A stretch of 64,000 bases of DNA from Tragulus kanchil (GCA_022376925.1 JAIOJX010000006.1:63883394-63947393); one strand, 5' to 3'; shown: positions 23,905 to 36,405, counted from the first letter of the stretch. Notes: generated by a model from the letters alone, not told the origin. Translations and numbers: made by a program.

Positions 23905-25344
23905 GCTTCCAATTTTAAAATAAATAATTGCTTGGGATATGTTGTAAACATGATTGCTATAGTTAAAAATGCTATATGATATATCTGAAAGTTTCTAACA
24001 GACTAGATCCTAAACGTTCTCATCACAAAGGAAAAAATTGTAGCTTAAGAGGTGATGGATCTATTTTTAAGTGTTATAATGAATGATTTTACAATGCAAA
24101 AGGGAGAATGCCCTAATACGGAGATTCTAGGACCGATTTTAATGAGTTTATGAGCTACATTCTACAAATTCTAGCATACCATAGATAACATCAATATTCA
24201 CTGGAAGGGCCAGTGCTTAAGCTGAAGTTCCAATACTTCTGCACCTTATGTGAAGAGCCGACTCATTGGAAAAGACATTGACACTGGGAAAGACTGAGGG
24301 CAGGAGTAGAAGCAAATCACAGAGTATGAGATGGTTGGATACCATCACCAGCTCAATGGACATGAGTTTCAGCAGATTTCAGGAGATAGTGAAGGACAAG
24401 GTGTGCTGCAGTCCATGGAGTCGCGAAGAGTCAGACAAGACTTGGCAACTGAACAACAACAGCATAGACAACATGCAATTCCAAAACCCCAGTTTGATCA
24501 TAAAGTATTTCAAGACCTCTCAAATAGGCTTGGCACTTCCCAGAAATCTGATCAAACCTTTTTTAGAACTGTGACGTCTCCTATGACTTCATAGACACCA
24601 GACCAGTGTTACGGTCTGAAGGTTCTCCCTACCTACTCCACTCACTCCCCCATTACCCTTCCTAACTATAAGAAGGATACCTGGGGTAAATCTCTTGCAC
24701 ATCTAATCAAAAACAACCAAATTCATAGAAAAAGAGATCAGATTTGTACTTGACAGAGGCAGTGAGTGGGGAGTGTGGGAACTGTGTGAAGACGGTCAAA
24801 AGGGCTAGTGAGTGAGAGTCACACAGTCTTGTCTGACACTGCTCTCCCATAGACTGTAGCCTGCCAAGCTCCTCTGTCCATGGGATTCTCCAGGTGGTTC
24901 TACTGGAGTGGGTAGCCATTCCCTTCTCCAGGGGATCTTCCCAATCCAGACATCAAACCCAGGTCTCTGGCATTGCATCTGGATTCTTTACCAGCTGAGC
25001 TATCAGGGAAGTCCAGCTTCCAATTTTAAAATAAATAATTGCTTGGGATATGTTGTAAACATGATTGCTATAGTTAAAAATGCTATATGATATATCTGAA
25101 AGTTTCTAACAGACTAGATCCTAAACGTTCTCATCACAAAGGAAAAAAATTGTAGCTTAAGAGGTGATGGATCTCAACTGATTTTGGCAATCATTTCACA
25201 ATATATTCATATGTCAAGCCATTGTGCTATACACATTAAATTTATACAACAGTGTATGTCAGTCATATGTCAACAAAAGTAAAATAAAAAAACTTTACAT
25301 GTCTAAGCATCTGCTCTTTAGAGGACTCAAACTAACACAAGGAG

Positions 25345-25820
25345 TGTTCTGTTTATCATTGCATGTACAATTGCTGTAAATAATCAATTAAAACTACAAT
25401 TATTTTATTAAATCTCATAATTTTATGGGTCAAGAAATCAGGTAAGGGTCCACAGGGTAATTCTTTTGTTACATTGACAAACAGGCTGGTTTGGAGGCTC
25501 TAAGAGGGTGCACACACATGTCTGCCACTTTGGTATAAATGTCTGGAAAACTGGGCTCACCTGAGAAAGTCGACGATGTGGCCCACATATGGCCTCTCCA
25601 GCATGGAGATCTTGATGGTCCGACCTCATACATGTGGTTTGGGACACCAAATGAAAGTGTTCCCACAAACAGAAGCTATGGAGTCTTTCAGACACTGAGT
25701 GTCACTTCTGCCATACCCCACTGGACAAAGTAATCACAGGCCCCCTCCAGAGTAAAGATAAGGCAATATACACCCCACATTATTACAAGTGCCAAAGAAT
25801 CTGAAGTCATGTTTTAAAAC
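25345..25820. mobile_element. Ancient interspersed repeat, family not named
   Basis: 'Ctcataattttatgggtcaa' followed by 'tatggcctctccagcatgga', 'aagtgttcccacaaacagaa' and 'gtcacttctgccatacccca' follows an old mammalian-wide repeat. I know this series by sight but cannot name the family. The two short opposed ORFs within it are incidental. Confidence 0.5.
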
Positions 25821-26640
25821 TGCCACATGGGGTCACCCTTCCTCTTATGAAACCATCTATCATTTAAGCCAGAGGAGATTAATTCTAACTAAAAGTATAC
25901 TTACTACAGTAGAAATACTGTACAGATCAGCAAAATTAACCTAATAGACTGCACCCTCATTTGCTATCACAGCCTAGAAGTCAATCCCCCCAACGAACAA
26001 AAAGGGGATACAGAGTCATTGTTTTACTGTTCAGGTATAGTCCCGTAGACCATGACCCTGATGACACCAGCGGTTTCTCAGAGGGTAAATGTTTTACTAT
26101 CTGACGGTCATGCAATAGGACCCCTGCCCACTTATTCACCAATCATTCTAAGTGTGTAACAGTTTCTCCCATTACAAGCAAGCATAAAGGGGATGGTGAA
26201 TTGCCCTTCCACTTGACTCCAGGTAAGGGACAGCTATGAGCTATGGCATTCTCAAAGGATGGTGGATTAAGGTTTAAGGACAGCTCAGGTTGTTCATCCC
26301 TGATTTCTTTTGCTGAGGCATTTTCCTGAGGATTATAGACTTTGGAACCAAGAACCAATTATTCTTCTTGGTTATAAAGTACTTAAGTAAGGATGGACTT
26401 GCTCTCTTAGACTTGAATAATGATTGTTCTTTATTTTATGTGTATGTGTTTGGGCTAAACATTAACATACCAGAAAGAAGCCTTGAGAACTACTTCAGCA
26501 TTGGAGCAAACATATTTGATAGGCTTCTTTTTCTTGGTTTCAAGTTAGCAAATTCACCTAGCTCTGGATAAAAACAAGCAACTGTGCAGAAAAATTTAGG
26601 AACCTTAAATAATGAATTGGAATTCTATCCAAGTACCTTA
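25821..26640. other. Intergenic DNA, no gene recognised
   Basis: It holds two short ORFs on opposite strands with no motif or splice context. Nothing else seen. Confidence 0.55.
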
Positions 26641-26799
26641 CTTATAGTTTTTTTTTTTTTTTGGTATCTGTAACTAGATCATATACAGGGAAGAATCTAC
26701 CTCAAAGTAAGTCGATCACAACCTCTTTAAGGAATAATTCTCATATAAAAACAAGATTAATCTAATACATTTTGAAACATCTCCTCCATGACAGAAATG

Positions 26800-26925
26800 T
26801 CTATGTCTGAACTGTTCTGAATTAGAAGCCTGAGGATTAGCACCATCACTGGTACATGGAAGTTGCCTGATAAATTTATTTGTTGAGTGGTTGATGATTG
26901 AATGAATACAGAATTTGAATCAACT
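26800..26925. mobile_element. L2-like 3' end (repeated at about 27,913-28,038)
   Basis: 'Gtacatggaagttgcctgat', 'aatttatttgttgagtggtt' and 'gaatgaata' resemble the L2/MIR 3' phrase 'cacatagtaggtgctcaata aatatttgttgaatgaatga'. Another such relic is at about 27,540-27,610. Confidence 0.5.
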
Positions 26926-26995
26926 TGCTCAATTAAAATTTTCACTTCAGACATCTTCTAGAAGATGATGGTGTAAATCAAGAATGATCCATAAG

Positions 26996-27272
26996 GGCTT
27001 CCCTGGTGGTCCAGTGGGTAAAGAGTCCGCCTTGCAGTGCAAGGGGCGCCGGTTCAATCCCTGGCACGGGAAGATCCCACATTCTGTGGAGCGGCTAGAC
27101 CAGTGTATCCAATTACCAGCCAGCGCTCTGTAGTATATGCTCCCAGAGCCGGTGCTCTGCTACAGGACAGGCCACTGTAATGTGAGGCCCACACAGGCCA
27201 AAGAACAAAGATGGATGAAAACAAATAAATAAAAGACCAATAAAAGTGGCCAAAACTTAAAAAAAAAAAAAA
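26996..27272 (+). mobile_element. Family X tRNA-Glu SINE (repeated at about 28,109-28,385)
   Basis: A target-site duplication aatgatccataag / aatgagccgtaag (26983-26995 and 27273-27285) flanks it. The head has the A-box 'tggtccagtggg' and the B-box 'ggttcaatccc'. The body is 'tccaattaccagccagcgct', and the tail is of the short type ('aaagtggccaaaacttaaaa'). Confidence 0.92.
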
Positions 27273-28821
27273 AATGAGCCGTAAGGTGGAGGCTAATTTA
27301 AATTTGAAATATCTTAATGGTTTCCATTCGGTTTATTAAGAATTAATATTTAGAAGGTATTAATTATAATTTATTTAAGGAAGATTTCCTTTGAACTTTA
27401 TCTCTGATACGTTAATATCAGATAATTAGTTCTTTTTAGCCAAATCCTAATATTCTGGTGATATCAATAACCATCACATAACCAGCAAAGACTAAAGGAT
27501 ATCATCTTAATTACTTTCAGGCAGGTAATTTAGCTGCTTTGTCAGCACCTAGAAAAACATGTGAGTAGGGCACCCATTTATTATTTGTTGAATGAAGGAA
27601 TTAATTAATGTATAAATTAGTAGCCTGGAAAAGCATTGGTTAGAAATTGACTTTTTTCTGAATGATTTCTGCATGTGCTGGGCTCACTGGAATAATAATT
27701 GCTTAGAAGGGCTTTCCTCAGTGGCGAAGAATCCACCTGCAATACAAGAGCCACATGAGACTTGGGTTCGAACCCTGTGGAGTAAAAGGCAAAGTTATAC
27801 AGGAAGAATCTACCTCAAAGTAAGTCGATCACAACCTCTTTAAGGAATAATTCTCATATAAAAACAAGATTAATCTAATACATTTTGAAACATCTCCTCC
27901 ATGACAGAAATGTCTATGTCTGAACTGTTCTGAATTAGAAGCCTGAGGATTAGCACCATCACTGGTACATGGAAGTTGCCTGATAAATTTATTTGTTGAG
28001 TGGTTGATGATTGAATGAATACAGAATTTGAATCAACTTGCTCAATTAAAATTTTCACTTCAGACATCTTCTAGAAGATGATGGTGTAAATCAAGAATGA
28101 TCCATAAGGGCTTCCCTGGTGGTCCAGTGGGTAAAGAGTCCGCCTTGCAGTGCAAGGGGCGCCGGTTCAATCCCTGGCACGGGAAGATCCCACATTCTGT
28201 GGAGCGGCTAGACCAGTGTATCCAATTACCAGCCAGCGCTCTGTAGTATATGCTCCCAGAGCCGGTGCTCTGCTACAGGACAGGCCACTGTAATGTGAGG
28301 CCCACACAGGCCAAAGAACAAAGATGGATGAAAACAAATAAATAAAAGACCAATAAAAGTGGCCAAAACTTAAAAAAAAAAAAAAAATGAGCCGTAAGGT
28401 GGAGGCTAATTTAAATTTGAAATATCTTAATGGTTTCCATTCGGTTTATTAAGAATTAATATTTAGAAGGTATTAATTATAATTTATTTAAGGAAGATTT
28501 CCTTTGAACTTTATCTCTGATACGTTAATATCAGATAATTAGTTCTTTTTAGCCAAATCCTAATATTCTGGTGATATCAATAACCATCACATAACCAGCA
28601 AAGACTAAAGGATATCATCTTAATTACTTTCAGGCAGGTAATTTAGCTGCTTTGTCAGCACCTAGAAAAACATGTGAGTAGGGCACCCATTTATTATTTG
28701 TTGAATGAAGGAATTAATTAATGTATAAATTAGTAGCCTGGAAAAGCATTGGTTAGAAATTGACTTTTTTCTGAATGATTTCTGCATGTGCTGGGCTCAC
28801 TGGAATAATAATTGCTTAGAA

Positions 28822-29027
28822 GGGCTTTCCTCAGTGGCGAAGAATCCACCTGCAATACAAGAGCCACAGGAGACTTGGGTTCGAACCCTTGGTCGGGAAG
28901 ATCCCCTGGAGGAGAACATGGCAATCCAGTCCAGAATTCTTGCCTCTAAATCCAGAGGAGCTTAGCAGATATAGTCCATAATGTTGCAAAGTATAGGACA
29001 TGACTGAAGCAACTTAGCACACACACA
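28822..29027 (+). mobile_element. Bov-tA2 SINE (also 29897-30101; 5' part at 27709-27775)
   Basis: The head is 'gggctttcctcagtggcgaa', then 'cacctgcaatacaagagcca', 'ttcttgcctctaaatccaga' and 'catgactgaagcaacttagc', ending in ACACAC. It is one insertion shown two and a half times by chained duplications. Confidence 0.92.
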
Positions 29028-29170
29028 TTGTTCCAAGCATTCTGATGGCTGTTTTATATGTTCTTTGGATTGTCTATTTCTACATAGCAAATAAACACCA
29101 AAGTTAGTATCATGAAACTACCAAGACCATTTTCTATCACATAGTTTTGTGGCTTGACTAGGTTGTTTAA

Positions 29171-29395
29171 TGTACATGCTTACTCAGTCTCTCAGTCACG
29201 TCCAACCCTTTGCAACTCCATGAACTATAGCCTGCCAGGCTCCCCTGCCCATGGAATTTTCCAGGTAACAATTCTGGAGTGGGCTGCCATTTCTTCCTCT
29301 AGGGTATCTTCCTGACCCAGGGATTGAACTCATGTCTCCTGCATCTCTTGCACTGGCAGGTGGATTTTTCACTACTGAGCCACTTGGGAATCCTA
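29171..29395 (-). mobile_element. Bov-A2 SINE inside an older repeat (repeated at 30246-30470)
   Basis: 'Cagtctctcagtcacgtcca', 'ctatagcctgccaggctccc' and 'tgacccagggattgaactca' are Bov-A2. The flanks (29,040-29,170 and 29,400-29,690) join as one old mammalian repeat resembling the one at 25,345-25,820. Confidence 0.9.
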
Positions 29396-29699
29396 GTCTT
29401 GTTTAGCATTTCTCCTAAATCTTTAATCAGATGGTGGCTGGACTAAAATGTCCAAGATGGCTTCATTCACACGTCCCAGTGCCTTAGCAGGGTGGCTGGA
29501 GAGCTAGGAGCTCTCTCCCCACAAACGGCTTCTTCCATACACAGTGACTAATCCTCAGGCCTACCATTTCCAAGGCAGGAAGAAGCAGAAGCATCACTTC
29601 TTCCACCTGCTACTGGTTAAAGCAGCACACATTCAGTCAGCCCAGATTTAAAGTGAAGGAAAATTAATTGCATTTCTCAATGGACAAGGAATTTGTAAC

Positions 29700-29825
29700 C
29701 ATCTTCAATCCAGCCTACATACTTACATTCTAATCATAATAGCAACCCTGAAAAGTAGGCATTATTTCCTCCATTTTATAAAAAAGGAAATTCTCACAGC
29801 CAGTAATGGCACTTAGATTTGAAGT
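29700..29825. mobile_element. MIR-like relic (repeated at about 30,780-30,900)
   Basis: 'Taatcataatagcaaccctg', 'gtaggcattatttcctccat' and 'gccagtaatggcacttagat' follow the MIR core order (allele-like 'acaaccctatgaggtaggta ... ccattttacag'). Confidence 0.6.
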
Positions 29826-30949
29826 TAAGTTTGTATGTTTCCATTCTGAATGATTTCTGCATGTGCTGGGCTCACTGGAATAATAATTGCTTAGAAGGGC
29901 TTTCCTCAGTGGCGAAGAATCCACCTGCAATACAAGAGCCACAGGAGACTTGGGTTCGAACCCTTGGTCGGGAAGATCCCCTGGAGGAGAACATGGCAAT
30001 CCAGTCCAGAATTCTTGCCTCTAAATCCAGAGGAGCTTAGCAGATATAGTCCATAATGTTGCAAAGTATAGGACATGACTGAAGCAACTTAGCACACACA
30101 CATTGTTCCAAGCATTCTGATGGCTGTTTTATATGTTCTTTGGATTGTCTATTTCTACATAGCAAATAAACACCAAAGTTAGTATCATGAAACTACCAAG
30201 ACCATTTTCTATCACATAGTTTTGTGGCTTGACTAGGTTGTTTAATGTACATGCTTACTCAGTCTCTCAGTCACGTCCAACCCTTTGCAACTCCATGAAC
30301 TATAGCCTGCCAGGCTCCCCTGCCCATGGAATTTTCCAGGTAACAATTCTGGAGTGGGCTGCCATTTCTTCCTCTAGGGTATCTTCCTGACCCAGGGATT
30401 GAACTCATGTCTCCTGCATCTCTTGCACTGGCAGGTGGATTTTTCACTACTGAGCCACTTGGGAAGCCTAGTCTTGTTTAGCATTTCTCCTAAATCTTTA
30501 ATCAGATGGTGGCTGGACTAAAATGTCCAAGATGGCTTCATTCACACGTCTAGTGCCTTAGCAGGGTGGCTGGAGAGCTAGGAGCTCTCTCCCCACAAAC
30601 GGCTTCTTCCATACACAGTGACTAATCCTCAGGCCTACCATTTCCAAGGCAGGAAGAAGCAGAAGCATCACTTCTTCCACCTGCTACTGGTTAAAGCAGC
30701 ACACATTCAGTCAGCCCAGATTTAAAGTGAAGGAAAATTAATTGCATTTCTCAATGGACAAGGAATTTGTAACCATCTTCAATCCAGCCTACATACTTAC
30801 ATTCTAATCATAATAGCAACCCTGAAAAGTAGGCATTATTTCCTCCATTTTATAAAAAAGGAAATTCTCACAGCCAGTAATGGCACTTAGATTTGAAGTT
30901 AAGTTTGTATGTTTCCATTCTTTTTTATTTTACTGCCTCTCCAAGAAAA

Positions 30950-31166
30950 TGGGGTTTCCGAGGTGGCTCCGTTTAAAAAAAAAAATCTGTCTGCGAATGC
31001 AGGAACCAGAGAAGATGCAGGTTCGATCTCTGGGTTAGGAAGATCCCCTGGAGAAGGAAATGGCAACCCACTCCAGTACTCGTCAGGATAATCACAGGGA
31101 TAGAGAAGCCTGGCAGGCTACAGTCCATGGGATCACAAAGAATCTGATGGGACTGAGTACACATGC
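30950..31166 (+). mobile_element. Bov-tA2 SINE
   Basis: 'Ggtttccgaggtggctccgt', B-box 'ggttcgatctc', 'aggaaatggcaacccactcc' and 'ggctacagtccatgggatca' make a full-length but diverged Bov-tA2, with an A-run at 30,974-30,984. Confidence 0.9.
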
Positions 31167-32617
31167 TTTCATTTTCATTTCCAAGAAGGTAACATTAAGG
31201 ATATACATAAAACAATAAAAAAAAATTACTGTATATCTAACTCTGTGTCTGGACTTGGTCATTTGCTTCATTCTTGTCCCTGAAAACCATGTTGCTTCCT
31301 GAATTATCCAGAACCTCATATTGCTTTTTTGGCTCCAAAGTCTCCCCTTCAGGTTTTATCATTATCGTTGTCAACAAAAATATACTCATTCTTTATTTGA
31401 CCTGGCCTTCCTCTTTTTTCTCACAAGCCAGACAATGGTTCAGCCAACAGCACATTGCCAGTCCTCAGTTCTTCCATTATGCCTCTGCTCACCAGAATTT
31501 ACCACACAGATTTGAGCCTCTGACTGACTTGCCCTAGTGACACAATCAGTTTCTCTACTGACGTGTGCTCCGAGAATGCAAAATTGTTTAATATTGGGTT
31601 AACAATCATAATTCTTCCTTACCCCGAAGTCCTAAAGATAGTTGATATAATTATCCAACAATTTTAATCTTTCATATTTAGCTCCTTAGTTACTTTTATA
31701 TTTCAGAGTTTATTTTTATATTTTGCCTGAGGTAGGGATCTAATTAATTTTTTCCATATAGTGAACAAAATTTTCCTACAAAATATTTAAATAATCCAGG
31801 CTCCCATGTACCTCTTTCTAGGTGTCTCTATGCTGTTCCATGGTGCATTTGTATATTCCTATACTAGTACCACATTTTTTATGGGGGATGGCTGGGTAAT
31901 ATATCTGAATATCTAGTAGAGTAAGTCTGCTGGGTAGAGTTGAGTTGCTGCATCATCCCACCAAAGCCTAATATATTTAGCATCTACCTCTTTACAAAAA
32001 AAGTTTGCTAACTCCTCATCTAGATTACTCGTGGACTTGATTCTTCCACATAAATTGAAGAATCATTTCTAGTTCCCAGTTCTTGATGGCAAGCAAAAGA
32101 AAGTGGTTCTGTCTAGCTAAATACAAAATGAATTTATTGGAAAGAATATCAGAGAGTTCACAGAAGTTCTCAGAAAGGAAGTTACAGAAAAAGGCTCGAA
32201 AAATGAGCAAGAGCACAGGATGCCTGGCAGTGGCATGGCAGACAAGGCTACAATGCAGGAGACACATGGTTAACATGACACCATGGACGCCACCACAGTG
32301 AAAAGCCTTCTGAAAGCCCCCTGCCCTACTGTACCACTCACGAGATTCAGAGTTCTGAGAAGGAGACTTTATGTCTGAGCTAGAATCTTAAATTCATGTG
32401 CTAGCTTCCAAAAAACAATAAAGAGTATCTTTCTCCTTTCATAGAGGGAGATAAAGTCCTGCCTTCTACCATGAGTTACTTGATGGTTCATTCAAAACAT
32501 GAGGGTAGCAGGATCTCTCTAAAGGGGCTGTGACTTGCTTGGAACTGCATTACATTTGGGGAAAATTGTTATCTCTAAATACTACATTCTCATTCACAAA
32601 GATAATTCACCTCACTA
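31167..32617. other. Intergenic DNA, no gene recognised
   Basis: Single-copy AT-rich sequence with scattered ORFs of 60-90 codons (for example 31,274-31,537 and 32,083-32,301) on both strands, none with a recognisable domain. I see no splice-bounded coding exon. Confidence 0.55.
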
Positions 32618-33405
32618 ATTTTTTTTTTATTCCATGCCAATTTTATTATTACTATTATTATTTTTACAGGGTTTTGCTGTTTACTGCCACACATTGACCT
32701 AAATCCGCCATAGATATACATATGTCCCCCTTTGCCGAACCTCCCCCCACCCCCTCCGCATCCCACCCCTCCAAGTCATCACAGAGCCGCTGTTTGAGAT
32801 CCCCTAGTCTCACAGAATATTCCCCTCCCTTGCACCAATTTCTGTAAGACTGTATTCCATGTACACCTCTCCACTGCTGCTGTGCATATTCATTTATCAG
32901 TACCATCTTTCTAAATTCCATAAACATGTGTCAGTGTACAATATTTATCTTTCTCTCTCTGACCTACCTCACTCTGTATAATAGGTTCTAGATCCATCCA
33001 CTTCATTAGAACTGATTCAAATGAATTTCATTTTATGGCTGAGTAATCTTCCATTGTATATATGTACCATAGCTTCTTAATCATCCATCTGTCGATGGAC
33101 AATTAGGTTGCTTCGATGTTCTAGCTATTGTAAATAGTGCTGCAATGAACAATGGGATACATGTGTCTCTTTCAGTTTTGATTTCCTCAGGGTATATGCC
33201 TAGTAGTGGGATTGCTGGGTCATATGGTGGCTCTATTTCTAGTTTTTTGAGGAATCTCCACACTGTCTTCCATAGTGGCTGTATCAGTTCACATTCCCAC
33301 CAACAGGGCAAGAGAGTTTCCCTTTCACCATATCCCCTCCAGCATTTATTGTTTGTAGACTTTTTGATGATGGCCATTCTGACTGGTGGCATTACTGTTA
33401 ATTAA
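32618..33405 (-). mobile_element. Young ruminant L1 3' end (5'-truncated)
   Basis: Poly-T at about 32,620 is the complement of the poly-A tail, followed by a C-rich 3'UTR. An intact 103-codon stretch (33,392 to 33,081) then encodes the L1 ORF2 C-terminus, with the phrases '[20 protein letters not shown]' and '[14 protein letters not shown]'. The element stops at about 33,405, so reverse transcriptase and endonuclease domains are absent. It is less decayed than other L1 in the window. Confidence 0.92.
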
Positions 33406-33437
33406 GCTCTTTCTTAAGCTCTTTGGAAGAGTTTTTA

Positions 33438-33652
33438 AGGGCTCCTCTGATGGCTCAGTGGTAAAGAATCCACCTGACAATGCAGAAGAGGCAAGTTCAG
33501 TCCCTAGGTCAGGAAGATCCCCTAGAGAGGGAAATAGCAAACCACTCCACTGTTCTTGCCTCTGAAATCCCATGGACGGAGAAGCTTGGTGGGAATCCTT
33601 GGGGCCCATGGGATGACAAAGAGTCAGATATTACTTAGCAACTAAGCAACAA
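33438..33652 (+). mobile_element. Bov-tA2 SINE with target-site duplication
   Basis: It is flanked by agagtttttaa copies (about 33,426-33,437 and 33,653-33,665). It has the full series 'gatggctcagtggtaaagaa', 'tcaggaagatcccctagaga', 'gacaaagagtcagatattac'. Confidence 0.92.
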
Positions 33653-33656
33653 CAAG

Positions 33657-34740
33657 AGTTTTTAAATGCTCTTCTCTAATGGTCTTGTGAATTTCTGTCT
33701 ATTAAGTTTTTGAAATTTTAAAGTTTTGTTGTTGTTTTGGCTGATACTGTCTACTATCTTCTTGATTTTAATATTGCTGGAATTGAGGAAAGCTACTGAT
33801 TTTGGTATATTGATCTTATAATCAGCAAATATTGAACTCCCTATTACTCCTAAGAGTCTGTTGACTTTCTCTAATCTTCTATATAAATGATCGTGACATT
33901 TGAAAATTACAATCTGGGGGTCTCCCTCGTGGTCCAGTGGTTAAGACTCCATGCCTCCACTGTAGAGGGGAGTAGGTTTGATCCCTGGGGGGAGGGAGCT
34001 AAAAATCCACCTGTAGTGCAGAACTGGGTTCCATCCCTGGACTGAGAAGATCTTCTGGAAGAGGGCATGCCAACCCACTCCAGTATTCTTGCCCAGAGGA
34101 TCCCATGGGCCACAATCCATAGGGTCACAAAGAGTCAGACACAACCCAAGCAACTAAGCACAGGGGAACTAAGATCCCCCATGCTGCATAGCATGGCCAA
34201 AAAAGAAAATGACGAGTTTATCTCTTTACACCTAATCCTTGTATTTCTTTGTGTTTTTTCCTGTCTTATAACATTGGCGTGAACCTCCAATATTAAGAAC
34301 ATTGTGATAGCATATATTCTTGCATTGTTCCTAATCTTAAGGCAAGTGCTTTTCAAGTTTTTCAGATAAAAAAATAAATACCTTTCTATCATGTTAAGGA
34401 AGTTCCTTTCTATTTCTGGTTTAAATCATAAATAAGTATAAAATGAATGCCTTTTCTGAACCTGTGGAAATGTATTTCCTTCTTTAGTTCGTTAGTATGG
34501 GAAATTATATTAATAAGATTTTTCCACATAGAGCTTTCTCCTTGCATTCTTAAGAGTTAATCATAATTGGTCACAATATATGTCATTCTTTAATCATTAC
34601 TGAATTCAGTTAGGCAATTCATATTAGGACTCTTGCATCTCTGTTCATAGGTGAGACTACTTTTATCAAATTTTGAGATTAGATGTTAAACTGATTTCAG
34701 AAAAGGAGTTGGCAATCTTAACTTTCTTCAAGGAAGGAAA
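33657..34740 (-). mobile_element. Older L1 ORF2 fragment, reverse strand
   Basis: 'Gcaagtgcttttcaagtttt', 'cataaataagtataaaatga', 'tttagttcgttagtatggga' and 'ggactcttgcatctctgttc' follow in order the reverse complement of mid-ORF2 L1, where typical text runs 'tgttaatgtggtgtatcaca ... atttttgcatctatgttcat'. It is frame-broken. Part is repeated from about 35,200 by duplication 11. Confidence 0.7.
33914..34205 (+). mobile_element. Bov-tA2 SINE nested in a CHR-1 SINE
   Basis: A CHR-1 head ('ggtctccctcgtggtccagt' to 'gtttgatccctggg') is interrupted at about 33,990. Bov-tA2 text follows ('aaaaatccacctgtagtgca' to 'cacaacccaagcaactaagc'). The CHR-1 3' end then resumes ('gaactaagatcccccatgct', 'gcatggccaaaa'). 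Confidence 0.85.
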
Positions 34741-36148
34741 TAATAAAACTAAGCAATAATATAACAAAGCAATAATATAGAGAATTTCTTAAAGCAGAAA
34801 TGATTACCAAATTATAATTGTTCTTTTAAAAAGTTAATAAAAAATAGAAAAATAATAAGTTGCTCACACATTCCAAATGACTGAAGAGAACTCCACTGTA
34901 CATGTATTATCCTGGTACAATTATTAAGAGCAGCCTTTCATTCTCAAACGTCACTGTTAGGCAATAAATCATCCATAGGTTGAACCTACAAGTGACATGG
35001 GTTTGTTGTGGTCATTTAGTTGCTGAGTCACGTCTGACTCTTTGTGATCCCATTGACTGTAGCCCACCAGGTTCCTATGTGCATGAGATTTCCCAGGTTA
35101 GACTACTGGAATAGGGCATGCCAACCCACTCCAGTATTCTTGCCCAGAGGATCCCATGGGCCACAATCCATAGGGTCACAAAGAGTCAGGAACTAAGATC
35201 CCCATGCTGCATAGCATGGCCAAAAAGAAAATGACGAGTTTATCTCTTTACACCTAATCCTTGTATTTCTTTGTGTTTTTCCTGTCTTATAACATGGCTG
35301 AACCTCCAATCCTTGTATTAAAAGGGAACAATTTGTTGGATAGCATATATTCTTGCATTGTTCCTAATCTTAAGGCAAGTGCTTTTCAAGTTTTTCAGAT
35401 AAAAAAATAAATACCTTTCTATCATGTTAAGGAAGTTCCTTTCTATTTCTGGTTTAAATCATAAATAAGTATAAAATGAATGCCTTTTCTGAACCTGTGG
35501 AAATGTATTTCCTTCTTTAGTTCGTTAGTATGGGAAATTATATTAATAAGATTTTTCCACATAGAGCTTTCTCCTTGCATTCTTAAGAGTTAATCATAAT
35601 TGGTCACAATATATGTCATTCTTTAATCATTACTGAATTCAGTTAGGCAATTCATATTAGGACTCTTGCATCTCTGTTCATAGGTGAGACTACTTTTATC
35701 AAATTTTGAGATTAGATGTTAAACTGATTTCAGAAAAGGAGTTGGCAATCTTAACTTTCTTCAAGGAAGGAAATAATAAAACTAAGCAATAATATAACAA
35801 AGCAATAATATAGAGAATTTCTTAAAGCAGAAATGATTACCAAATTATAATTGTTCTTTTAAAAAGTTAATAAAAAATAGAAAAATAATAAGTTGCTCAC
35901 ACATTCCAAATGACTGAAGAGAACTCCACTGTACATGTATTATCCTGGTACAATTATTAAGAGCAGCCTTTCATTCTCAAACGTCACTGTTAGGCAATAA
36001 ATCATCCATAGGTTGAACCTACAAGTGACATGGGTTTGTTGTGGTCATTTAGTTGCTGAGTCACGTCTGACTCTTTGTGATCCCATTGACTGTAGCCCAC
36101 CAGGTTCCTATGTGCATGAGATTTCCCAGGTTAGACTACTGGAATAGG
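34062..36148. repeat. Tandem duplication 11 (about 1,040 bp unit) with error-rich start
   Basis: Positions 34062-35115 recur at 35113-36148. The offset drifts from 1,051 to 1,033 because the first 250 bases of the second copy carry several deletions and a garbled patch (about 35,188-35,345). The remainder is virtually identical. Confidence 0.93.
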
Positions 36149-36242
36149 CTACCATTTCCTTCTCAAGGAAATAATCCCAACCCAGGGATTAAATCCACAT
36201 CCCCTGTGGGCAGATTCTTTACCACTGAACCACCAGGAAAGC
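36030..36242 (-). mobile_element. Bov-A2 SINE (also 37111-37323; partial at 35000-35115)
   Basis: 'Ggtcatttagttgctgagtc', 'gactgtagcccaccaggttc', 'ctaccatttccttctcaagg' and 'tctttaccactgaaccacca' form a single insertion displayed two and a half times through duplications 11 and 12. Confidence 0.92.
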
Positions 36243-36257
36243 TGACATGGGTTTAGG

Positions 36258-36405
36258 TCACACATTAACTGCATTACTGTGGTAAATTCAATCAGCTTCT
36301 CTGAGCTTCAAGTTTCCCATCAGTGGAACAGAATTATAACGTTTACCTCCCCAAGTGGTTTGAAGACCAAATTGAATGAACAAGTAAATGTTTACCTTCT
36401 AAATG
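36258..36405. mobile_element. MIR-like relic (repeated at about 37,339-37,486)
   Basis: 'Cttctctgagcttcaagttt', 'cccatcagtggaacagaatt' and 'tttacctccccaagtggttt' keep the order of the MIR core ('tctctgagcctcagtttcct ... tacctacctcatagggttgt'). Confidence 0.65.

Larger units (their letters stand above)
22950..25174. repeat. Tandem duplication 8 (about 1,112 bp unit), seamless
   Basis: Positions 22950-24062 recur at 24061-25174 (offset 1,111; one extra A in a run near 25,148). The copies abut with a 2-base shared junction and no spacer. Confidence 0.95.
26686..28888. repeat. Tandem duplication 9 (about 1,090 bp unit)
   Basis: Positions 26686-27775 recur at 27799-28888 (offset 1,113) with a spacer of about 23 bp. 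The first copy ends abruptly inside a Bov-tA2 SINE that is complete in the second. Confidence 0.95.
28770..30920. repeat. Tandem duplication 10 (about 1,076 bp unit), seamless
   Basis: Positions 28770-29846 recur at 29845-30920. Differences are one net deleted base (gtcccagtg versus gtctagtg, about 29476/30548) and a substitution in 'gggaatcct'/'gggaagcct' (about 29392/30467). Copies overlap by 2 bases at the junction. Confidence 0.95.
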
